From contig NZ_NPDZ01000012.1 of the NCBI RefSeq assembly GCF_002811875.1, forward strand, positions 36,255 through 100,254: a stretch of 64,000 nucleotides of DNA, written 5' to 3'. Positions 57,268 through 64,000 of the stretch are shown piece by piece. Numbering within the stretch: position 1 is the stretch's first letter; every line of letters begins with the position of its first letter. The DNA is from Leptospira perolatii. GTDB lineage: Bacteria; Spirochaetota; Leptospiria; Leptospirales; Leptospiraceae. The position numbers were made by a program, and so were the translations under genes. A model generated the notes under the pieces. It saw nothing but the letters and a program-made list of their open reading frames with translations. It ran no database searches and was not told the DNA's origin.

Positions 57268-58638
57268 CTACGGTTGAAACTCGGAGAATAGTAAGATCCA
57301 ATCCGGACCCAATCTATCATACCAGTCTTGCTCTTCGTAAAAGGTTCCGCTTACAAGCTCTATGATTTTCTTCATATAAGGTTCGCCTGGATCGAAATCC
57401 TTCCCGTCCAAAAAGATGGATCCTCCCCATTTCTTTTTTGCCTGAGTATGGGAGTAGATTCCATTCAGAGATTCGATTTTCTGGTTATTCAAGGGGATTT
57501 CGTATTTAAGAGAGAGCTCCTTGACTAACTTTGCGACACCTTCTGCTTGCTTTTGGTTGGAAAGTAACATTTCGGTGTCCTTTCCTACGATCTCAACTTG
57601 AAAACAATTGCGATTGGTTCCGGTCGCAGCTGCTGCCATATGTAGAGGATGGTCTAGTAGTTGGTATACTTTGCCGTCTTTGTCTGCGAGGAATGTCGCA
57701 GAAAGATTCCGTTTTTCTAATACTTTCATGGTGTGAAAATAATCTGGGATCGCGGTAAAATGTAAGACGATGCAATCTGCGCTAATTACTCCCCTGTAAT
57801 TATACTTAAGCCTTCTGTCTTCCGGTTGCACGCCGTCCGGAGTTTTCTCGATAGATTCCAAGTCTATCTTAGAAGTTTTGGTCGTACCTCTTCCGCGGTC
57901 ATATGTTGGCTCAATTTCCTCTCCCTTTGGTCCTGAGAAAGGACGTTCTTTTCGCAAAACCCAATCCGGTCCGAATCGATTTTTCCATTCTAGTTCCGGA
58001 TAATATTTTCCGGATAGATCTTCTAGGATTGCCTTGAGCACGTTCTCCATTCCGCAGTCGGAAGTATCCACAAATCTACCGTATTTCTTCTTGGCCTGAG
58101 TGTGTGTAAAAATTCCAGCTTTGGATGCAATATCATAATTTGTGAATGGAATTTTGAATTGGTTCGAGAGATTTCCAACGAGTTGGACTAAGGATTTTCG
58201 TTGTACTGGTCTTTTTAGTATTTCTTCCTTATTCCCTTCCCAAACAATATGGAGCATATAAGGATCCAGGATTGGTGCGGCCTTCAATTCAGTTCCGCCT
58301 GGATCTTCCACTGCGTACACTTTGCCGTCCTTGTCTACAGCATAGTGAACCATCCAGCCCCCGGAAGAAGCCTGGTGCATATATTCTTCCAAAGACAATC
58401 CTCTAGTGTGGTGTAAAAGGATTCCGGAAACTCTAAACTTCCATCTAGTCTTTAGAATCGCAGTCGAGTTTTTTGCGGAAAGTTGTCCGACCACTAAAGA
58501 AGACTCAGTGCTTTCAGAAGCTAGCAAAAGAGGAACTTCATCGTTTGAGTTATGTTGAGAACTGCAACCAAGCGTACTGAGTACCAGAAATACCCTTAAG
58601 AGCAGGAATCGTTTGTTAAATAGAGATGCTTTCAACAT
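57268..58638 (-). CDS. Tandem amidase_2/PGRP-like lipoprotein
   Basis: A 456-residue lipoprotein with signal ending in TLGC (Cys25). It carries two amidase_2-type halves. The first (about 70-250) has ILLHHTRG and [12 protein letters not shown]; the second (about 280-440) has [16 protein letters not shown] and [13 protein letters not shown] followed by GKDFDPGE. Both end with a similar WxxRxGPDWxL motif. The second keeps two His and an Asp zinc-ligand pattern of N-acetylmuramoyl-L-alanine amidases; the first lacks the final DPG, so may be inactive or binding-only. It overlaps the previous gene by 7 bp. Confidence 0.88.
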   Translation of the reverse strand: MLKASLFNKRFLLLRVFLVLSTLGCSSQHNSNDEVPLLLASESTESSLVVGQLSAKNSTAILKTRWKFRVSGILLHHTRGLSLEEYMHQASSGGWMVHYAVDKDGKVYAVEDPGGTELKAAPILDPYMLHIVWEGNKEEILKRPVQRKSLVQLVGNLSNQFKIPFTNYDIASKAGIFTHTQAKKKYGRFVDTSDCGMENVLKAILEDLSGKYYPELEWKNRFGPDWVLRKERPFSGPKGEEIEPTYDRGRGTTKTSKIDLESIEKTPDGVQPEDRRLKYNYRGVISADCIVLHFTAIPDYFHTMKVLEKRNLSATFLADKDGKVYQLLDHPLHMAAAATGTNRNCFQVEIVGKDTEMLLSNQKQAEGVAKLVKELSLKYEIPLNNQKIESLNGIYSHTQAKKKWGGSIFLDGKDFDPGEPYMKKIIELVSGTFYEEQDWYDRLGPDWILLFSEFQP

Positions 58639-59219
58639 CCTTTCTCCGAAAGCCGTTCTTTGAGCAGTGAAAGATCGGATCTTACTCTTTCCAAAATGGA
58701 TTTTGCTTTTGTGTGTCTGTTTAGAAGATCTTTATATTCCGAAATTTTTTGTTGGTCTGAATTAGATTTGTCTAATATATCCGGTTCTAGAGGCAGGTGT
58801 TCTAAATTTTGAAAAGCTGTCTCTCCTTCGATTCTAATTTTAGTCCAATTGGCGTAAAAGGCCGAAAATGTCTCTTTGGCTAATGACTGTTTGGAATTCC
58901 GGAGCCTTTCTTCTACCTGGGGCAAGTCGATCAGTAGGAACTCCTTCAATGCTTGGGAATCTTGGACAAGCTCGTCTAACACTTTTCGTAAATGAACTTC
59001 AATGGCTGCGTTCTGAGAGCCGATCGCTTTTCGCGTCCGGATCGCAATTCTTGCCAAAAAGAAGGCAGCTACTAACAAGATTCCCAAAAACGCCACAAAA
59101 GAGAATTTGGAAAGTATCCAAGAGACGGCGGGAGATTCGAACCATTCTGGAAATAAAAATGGAATGCTGCCTAACCCCAAAAGTGAAATAAAGAAGGCGA
59201 AAGGAAGAAAACGCCGCAT
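58632..59219 (-). CDS. Hypothetical membrane protein with coiled coil
   Basis: A 195-residue protein. Two membrane helices (about 5-24 and 39-60) precede a long alpha-helical, coiled-coil-rich soluble tail ([35 protein letters not shown]). No family recognised. The last bases overlap the amidase start, so co-translation with the amidase is likely; it may anchor a cell-wall complex. Confidence 0.78.
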   Translation of the reverse strand: MRRFLPFAFFISLLGLGSIPFLFPEWFESPAVSWILSKFSFVAFLGILLVAAFFLARIAIRTRKAIGSQNAAIEVHLRKVLDELVQDSQALKEFLLIDLPQVEERLRNSKQSLAKETFSAFYANWTKIRIEGETAFQNLEHLPLEPDILDKSNSDQQKISEYKDLLNRHTKAKSILERVRSDLSLLKERLSEKGC

Positions 59220-59371
59220 ATCGTGTTGATGGTCCAGAGAGTAAAGTTTTGTATCTATTCGATTGCCTCGGTCTGGGAAGCGAATCAGAAATCGAAGTTA
59301 ATTCTATATCTAAGAACGATTTCACTTTGTCAAGGTCAAGACCGAGTTGTCATATTCCGAAACTTATAGGG

Positions 59372-59536
59372 ATGGATGCACAACCAGATCGATTTCCTTT
59401 GGCTCCAAAGAAGAAACTTCCGAAAGTAGTGAATTTAGGATTCTACCGAATCAAGAAAACTTTAAAAGAAGAGGGATTCGAAGTGGTAGAAAAGCCCGAC
59501 GGAAAAATCACTCTTGTGCTCAGAGTGAAAGACTGA
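59372..59536 (+). CDS. Small basic hypothetical protein
   Basis: A 54-residue frame from ATG 59372, rich in Lys (APKKKLPKVVNLGFYRIKKTLKEEGFEVVEKPDGKITLVLRV). It folds plausibly as beta-alpha-beta. A longer frame from 59249 is open, but its first 41 residues look random. Shine-Dalgarno is poor (AGGG adjacent to ATG). Real gene probable, not certain. Confidence 0.5.
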   Translation: MDAQPDRFPLAPKKKLPKVVNLGFYRIKKTLKEEGFEVVEKPDGKITLVLRVKD

Positions 59537-59547
59537 GACCGACGAGT

Positions 59548-60309
59548 TTAGATTCCAGGGGGAACATCCTCGGAGTATTCTTTTGTCTCTTTCTTTTTCG
59601 GGATTAAATTGTCTTTGCACTGTTCCTTCAATAGTTGATCGATCTTTTCTTTTTCCGGCGTACGGGGAATAATCCTTAAATAGATTCTATAATTTCGAAC
59701 AGCTCCCGGACAATATCCGGCCTTTAAGTAAAGGCTTCCGAGCATTCTCCTCGCCCCGGGATGAGCCGGTTCATGTTCGATCAACTTATTAGCCAGTCTC
59801 ATTGCTTTTTCCGGATTGGTACTGGAAACTTTTCTCGCTTCTTCCCATTCAGGTACTAGTTCATTTTCGTACAATCTATAGAGAGTATCGTTTCCCATAT
59901 CGTGTACTTTGAAAACGATCGTATCCGGATTGCCGCTCTTACAGATTCCATACCAAATATCTTCTTGGTTTTCAGTGATCTTGTTTCCTCGGATCGTTAC
60001 GAGCTCGGTCCCGTCCAGGCAACCGGCCATTTTGAAGATATCCTTCATTGCCGCAGGAGCAGCTGCTAAAATCTTTCGGGCACCATTTACATAGTATGCG
60101 ATATCATCTTCGGGGAGGGCATCTTCCGGGTTTACCGAATTAAAGGAATCGTTAAATACTCGAAGCTTGATAGAAGACTCGAGGACCCAATCAGGCAGTT
60201 CTAGTTTTTTAATAAAATCTTCCTTGGGTTTCCATAAAGAGCGAATCGAAGCGCAAGCAGGTAGTAGTGCTAATAAGGTTAGAGAAAGAAAGCTGGAAAT
60301 ATGTTTCAT
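59548..60309 (-). CDS. Hypothetical lipoprotein with TPR-like helices
   Basis: A 253-residue lipoprotein: signal ends in LLPAC (Cys19), then a soluble domain with FNDSFNSVNPEDALPEDDIAYYVNGARKI and a C-terminal pair of TPR-like helices (PEKAMRLANKLIEHEPAHPGARRMLGSLYLKAGYC). Two other Cys-containing turns. Frame opens at 60384, but ATG 60309 begins the signal. Divergent from ribH, 85 bp away. Function unknown. Confidence 0.82.
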   Translation of the reverse strand: MKHISSFLSLTLLALLPACASIRSLWKPKEDFIKKLELPDWVLESSIKLRVFNDSFNSVNPEDALPEDDIAYYVNGARKILAAAPAAMKDIFKMAGCLDGTELVTIRGNKITENQEDIWYGICKSGNPDTIVFKVHDMGNDTLYRLYENELVPEWEEARKVSSTNPEKAMRLANKLIEHEPAHPGARRMLGSLYLKAGYCPGAVRNYRIYLRIIPRTPEKEKIDQLLKEQCKDNLIPKKKETKEYSEDVPPGI

Positions 60310-60394
60310 GAAGAAATTAGATGGATGGGCCTCTTTTCCGGTTGCCACAGACGGTAACGTATGTTTTTTCGTGAATAGAATCAACTAGGAAAAC

Positions 60395-60856
60395 ATGCCC
60401 AAGGAACTCAAAGCCAAATTAGTCGGAACGGGACAGAAACATTGTGTCATCGTTACCAGATTCAATGAATTTATTACGGATAGTCTTCTCAAAGGCGCCT
60501 TAGAAGGGCTCCAAATGGTAGGAGTAGACGACAAAGATATCACAGTGGTCAAAGTTCCGGGTGCATACGAATTACCTCTTGTTGTTTCTAAAGCAGCCGC
60601 TTCCAAAAAATATGATGCGATCATTTGTCTCGGAGCGGTCATTCGTGGAGCCACTGCTCATTTTGACTATGTGGCTGGTGAGGCTGCAAAGATCGGCTCG
60701 GTCGGTGTACAAAATTCTATTCCCGTGGTCTTCGGCGTGCTGACTACTGATACGATCGAACAAGCGATCGAACGCGCAGGAACCAAATCAGGAAATAAAG
60801 GCCATGAAGCCGCACTTACTGCTGTGGAAATGGTCAATCTACTGGCACTTCTCTAA
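60395..60856 (+). CDS. ribH: 6,7-dimethyl-8-ribityllumazine synthase
   Basis: A 153-residue Rib[44 protein letters not shown] and [23 protein letters not shown] are all hallmark motifs. The enzyme condenses the pyrimidinedione with 3,4-dihydroxybutanone phosphate to lumazine, the penultimate riboflavin step. AGGA lies before the ATG. nusB follows at 5 bp, a common bacterial pair. No FMN riboswitch in the short upstream gap. Confidence 0.97.
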   Translation: MPKELKAKLVGTGQKHCVIVTRFNEFITDSLLKGALEGLQMVGVDDKDITVVKVPGAYELPLVVSKAAASKKYDAIICLGAVIRGATAHFDYVAGEAAKIGSVGVQNSIPVVFGVLTTDTIEQAIERAGTKSGNKGHEAALTAVEMVNLLALL

Positions 60857-60861
60857 AATCA

Positions 60862-61269
60862 ATGTCCTCTTCCCGAAGGAAGTCCCGCGAGATCGCTTTG
60901 ATGGCTCTCTACCAGTTGGAGATGGCCAAGCCTGCAATTTCTGAAGTACTAAAGTTTCCCTGGTATGATAAAAAAATCGAAACCCAGGAAAGGGATTTTG
61001 CCGTTTCTATCGTAAATGGTGTTGTGAAAAATCGAGATAGCATCGATACTTTAATTAAGAAGTACTCGAGGAACTGGGACTTTAACCGTATATCACCCGT
61101 TAACAAGTGTATATTGAGAATGTCCATTTTTGGGATATTAAACTCTAAGGAAATTCCTCCTTCGGTCACGATTGACGAAGCTGTTGAATTGACGAAAGAG
61201 TTTGAAAGTGAAAATTCCGTACCTTTCATCAATGGGGTTTTGAATTCGGTTCTGCAGTACGAAACTTAG
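60862..61269 (+). CDS. nusB: Transcription antitermination factor NusB
   Basis: A 135-residue Nus[56 protein letters not shown] and the end [12 protein letters not shown] match the family. It binds boxA RNA with NusE in rRNA antitermination. Five bases separate it from both ribH and the next TPR gene, so the whole set is one operon. Confidence 0.96.
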   Translation: MSSSRRKSREIALMALYQLEMAKPAISEVLKFPWYDKKIETQERDFAVSIVNGVVKNRDSIDTLIKKYSRNWDFNRISPVNKCILRMSIFGILNSKEIPPSVTIDEAVELTKEFESENSVPFINGVLNSVLQYET

Positions 61270-61274
61270 AAGAC

Positions 61275-63350
61275 ATGGATAACCCGATCCGAAAAAACCG
61301 GATCTTCCTAGAAACGGAAGAAGAGCAGCCCCAGCCTACCTATTACTATGGGGAAGAGCCTGGAGATTTTCGTCCTAAAAGAAATTATAATAAACTCGCT
61401 TTCTTTTGGGCAACGATGGGCCTTTTGGTCGTGCTCGCGATTTTGTTTGCGGTTTGGTTCACTTTTTTCAAAAAGGAAAACACTCAATTCACGGATGGAT
61501 TTCCGGGAAACAAAGAGCTACTGACTCCGAAAGGAGATGTGAACAAGCTTTTAGAAAGGCCTTATCTCCCAGAAGGTACCTCTAATCCGGCGCTCAGTAA
61601 ATGTATCAATTTGTATCGAGAAAGATTCACGAGAGAAGCTTTCGATTATTGTACCGAGTTTTTGAACGGAGTTTCTACCGATTCGGAAAAGTCTGCCGCC
61701 TTGACTATATTAGGCGTGATTCATGACGAAGCGGGAAGGTATCCTCAGGCGATCGAAAGATTTCAAAAAGCGATCCTATACGATCCAAAAAATGTTCATG
61801 CATACTACAATTTGACTTTGGCATACAAGCATAGCGGTCAGTTTACCGATGCCAGAGCGACAGCTTTAAAGGCAAAGGAAATCGCCCCGGATGATCCAAG
61901 AGTGGCTTTGCTTGCAGGAAATCTATTCAACGAGATCAATGACCCGGATGCGGCTATCGAAGCTTATAAAGAAGGATTGGCCTCTTCGCCGGACGATCCT
62001 CAGTTGATCTACAACCTCGCATTAAGTTATTATAAAAAAGGCGAGATCCCGCAAGCCGAAGAGCAATTCAAGCAGGTCACTCTCAAGTCAAAAGGCGGTA
62101 AGCTCGCGGCATTATCCAATTCTTATTTAGGAAATATCGCATACAATCGCGGGAACTATGTAGAAGCGGAACACTATTTTAGAGAAGCCGCAACTATCTC
62201 TCCGAATGACGCTAAGTTTCTGTATAATCTTGCAGTAGTTCTGAAAAAGAATGGTAAGAACGAAGAGTCGGTTAAATACCTCGAAATGGCGAAACAAGCC
62301 GGAGCAACAGATCCGGAGTTGTTCAGAGCAATCGCCGATTCTTTCGAAAAAATGAATCTCGGTGAACAATCCATAGATGCATTACAAAAAAGTTTAAAAT
62401 ACAATCCGAATGATATAGATACTTTATTCCAGTTGGCTGAGACTTATTATAATCGCGGAGATCTTTTGGCTGCGGAAGAAACTTATAGAAGGATTGTTTC
62501 TTCTACTCCCGGGGACAGTTTCACCGAAACCGCGCTCTTGAATCTCGGAGTGGTATTGGACCAAATGGAAAGATACGGAGAAGCGGTTACTGCTCTGAAT
62601 CGAGTTTTAGATATCAATCCCAAGAATGCTAAAGCATATTATAATTTAGGTCTTGTTTATAAACATAGCGGGAACGGAACCCAGGCGATCGAGAATTTTA
62701 GAAAAGCTTCGTATTTGGATCCTACGGATCTAAAATCAAAGGAAGCACTGGGAGACTATTATCTAGAGAATCGCTTTTTTAGGGAAGCGATCGAAGAATA
62801 TTCTACGATTTTAAAGCAAAAAGAAGACCACTATAAAGTAGCACTCAAACTTGCGGAAAGCTACATGGGAATGAATGATTCTTCCAATGCGGAGAAAGTC
62901 TTGTTACAGGTATTGAATCAATCCAGGAACCAAGCGGAAATCAAGCAAGCTCATAAAAAGTTGGCGCTCCTCTACAACCGCTCCAAAGACCCCGATCTAA
63001 AAAATCGTGCGAAAGATGAAGCATATCGTTCAGCGCACATGGATCCCGAGGACTACGAAGGCAGACTTGTTTTGGCAAAAATTCTTTTGGATTCGAATTC
63101 CGTTCTGGACCGTGAAAAAGCGATCGATGAACTAACGGCGATTGTGCGATCCGAAGTGAAGCCTAAAACGGCGGCATCTGCCTATAATTACCTAGGCGTA
63201 GCATATTATAAAAATGGCGAATACAAAAAAGCAGTAAGATCTTTTCAGAACTGCATCGATTTGGATCCTACAAATACTGAGGCATACGATAACAAACGTG
63301 CCGCAAGTGCCGCCCTTGAGGAATCCGTCAAAAAAGAGGGCTTTTTCTGA
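61275..63350 (+). CDS. Membrane-anchored TPR protein
   Basis: A 691-residue protein: cytoplasmic N-terminus, one membrane helix at residues 41-64, then about fifteen tetratricopeptide repeats to the C-terminus ([65 protein letters not shown] and others). It is probably an inner-membrane scaffold facing the periplasm. It starts 5 bp after nusB, and its TGA overlaps the CTG of the next gene. Confidence 0.92.
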   Translation: MDNPIRKNRIFLETEEEQPQPTYYYGEEPGDFRPKRNYNKLAFFWATMGLLVVLAILFAVWFTFFKKENTQFTDGFPGNKELLTPKGDVNKLLERPYLPEGTSNPALSKCINLYRERFTREAFDYCTEFLNGVSTDSEKSAALTILGVIHDEAGRYPQAIERFQKAILYDPKNVHAYYNLTLAYKHSGQFTDARATALKAKEIAPDDPRVALLAGNLFNEINDPDAAIEAYKEGLASSPDDPQLIYNLALSYYKKGEIPQAEEQFKQVTLKSKGGKLAALSNSYLGNIAYNRGNYVEAEHYFREAATISPNDAKFLYNLAVVLKKNGKNEESVKYLEMAKQAGATDPELFRAIADSFEKMNLGEQSIDALQKSLKYNPNDIDTLFQLAETYYNRGDLLAAEETYRRIVSSTPGDSFTETALLNLGVVLDQMERYGEAVTALNRVLDINPKNAKAYYNLGLVYKHSGNGTQAIENFRKASYLDPTDLKSKEALGDYYLENRFFREAIEEYSTILKQKEDHYKVALKLAESYMGMNDSSNAEKVLLQVLNQSRNQAEIKQAHKKLALLYNRSKDPDLKNRAKDEAYRSAHMDPEDYEGRLVLAKILLDSNSVLDREKAIDELTAIVRSEVKPKTAASAYNYLGVAYYKNGEYKKAVRSFQNCIDLDPTNTEAYDNKRAASAALEESVKKEGFF

Positions 63351-63955
63351 GAAAACTGAAAACGCCGGTCTTTCTTTTTTGGATCGGAATCTCTCTCTCT
63401 AATCTTGCATCTGAAGAAATCAAGGACGCTTTCAAGGAAGAGGTTCTTTCTGGAGGAAGAAAGCAGGCGAAAGCTATCTCCCAAATCAAATCTAAATCGC
63501 GCTTAGATCTTCTGCCGGAAGTTTCGAAATTATTGAAAGGAGCAGATTTTGAAGAAGAAAGCGCTCTGTCTGTCCTGAATCTCTTTTCGGAATTGGAAGA
63601 TTTAGATTCTATCGCACCAAACTGGGTGAGTGATCTGGAGTTTTCCTTTAGAAATACCAAAAGTACGGAACTAAAGAGAAGATCCCTAGAATTGGCTGAA
63701 AAAAAGAAAGAGAAGAGATTCGTGTATTCCGTGATTTCTGCTTTGACTGATCCGGATTTCGAAACAAGACAATCGGCTTTCAGATGTGTTCAAGTATTTC
63801 GAGACGACCGAGCCATGCCCAACGTTTTGGATCTTGCCAATTCTACGAATCCGGTTTTTAGGGAATATTTTTTGGAAGCTGCAATTTGGATCAAGGATGA
63901 ACGAGTCCAAAATTTGATCTCTAAATTCGCATCGGATGACAGCCCTGGTATCTGA
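63347..63955 (+). CDS. HEAT-repeat exported protein, CTG start
   Basis: A 202-residue protein. The frame continues upstream from an ATG at 63533 to CTG 63347, with no ATG/GTG/TTG between; the next upstream codon is TGA at 63317. The CTG overlaps the TPR stop (CTGA), has AGAGGG six bases upstream, and begins a signal peptide ([20 protein letters not shown]). Helical HEAT-like repeats follow ([43 protein letters not shown]). Starting at 63533 would drop the signal. Confidence 0.72.
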   Translation: MRKLKTPVFLFWIGISLSNLASEEIKDAFKEEVLSGGRKQAKAISQIKSKSRLDLLPEVSKLLKGADFEEESALSVLNLFSELEDLDSIAPNWVSDLEFSFRNTKSTELKRRSLELAEKKKEKRFVYSVISALTDPDFETRQSAFRCVQVFRDDRAMPNVLDLANSTNPVFREYFLEAAIWIKDERVQNLISKFASDDSPGI

Positions 63956-64000
63956 AATATTATTTTTCTGTAATGTTTCAAAGAATCTTTTCCTAAGAGC

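Noticed and set aside
59249..59371. N-terminal extension of the small basic protein
   Set aside because: Looks like random sequence; only the last 54 residues are protein-like.

Overview
The window looks like a chromosomal segment of a Leptospira-type spirochaete. The evidence is an estimated GC content in the low forties, many exported lipoproteins with spirochaete-style lipoboxes (FANC, FTNC, LPAC), a DUF1554 lipoprotein, two 7TMR-DISM sensory proteins, a tRNA-Ile/tRNA-Ala pair with no rRNA in the window, and frequent TTG/GTG starts behind good Shine-Dalgarno sites. I cannot name the species. I see no phage, insertion sequence, CRISPR array or rRNA gene.

Layout. 1-12.7 kb: a large membrane protein cut by the left edge, a membrane SpoIIE-type phosphatase, a proline-catabolism pair (proline dehydrogenase and P5C dehydrogenase) that is one reading frame broken by a single TAA, a DUF3095 cyclase-like protein converging on a 7TM adenylate cyclase, a TfoX-N protein with a lysine tail, and a flavin/iron-sulfur membrane oxidoreductase fusion. 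13-19 kb: surface or exported proteins (PI-PLC-like with two ricin lectin domains, PQQ-type sugar dehydrogenase), PaiB, a GC-rich repeat and the tRNA pair. 19.3-21.2 kb: an acyltransferase-3 protein and a cNMP-binding protein. 21.3-26.4 kb: a plus-strand operon with a paraoxonase/strictosidine-synthase-like protein, an acyl-CoA dehydrogenase, an APH-type kinase, a DUF6285 protein and a histidine phosphatase. It resembles the 4-hydroxyacyl-CoA (levulinate, lvaABC) pathway with a candidate lactonase in front, and is the most interesting system here.

26.4-35.4 kb: a GST, a three-gene ABC exporter (HlyD, FtsX-like permease, ATPase), a thioesterase, a zinc alcohol dehydrogenase, a membrane protein and a chemotaxis receptor. 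35.4-41.8 kb: a 620-bp intergenic region with an inverted-repeat operator candidate, an exported unknown, a macro-domain protein, a second GC-rich repeat, MarR, a pectin-acetylesterase-like lipoprotein and a quinone-reductase-like protein. 41.9-51.6 kb: Lon protease, a DegT aminotransferase, a LuxR-type response regulator, a TTC38-like TPR protein, a lipobox-bearing sensor kinase and a seven-repeat SBBP protein. 51.6-64 kb: dps behind a Fur/PerR-like palindrome, a diheme cytochrome lipoprotein, a 7TM-AraC regulator, DUF1554, a tandem-amidase lipoprotein, and the housekeeping run ribH-nusB-TPR-HEAT, whose last gene appears to start at CTG.

The recurring themes are sensing across the inner membrane (SpoIIE, cyclase, MCP, kinase, AraC-7TM), display of lipoproteins at the cell surface or periplasm, and oxidation of small organic substrates (proline, fatty or 4-hydroxy acids, alcohols). 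Starts were moved inward from the longest open frame where a Shine-Dalgarno site or signal peptide supported it; each case is stated.
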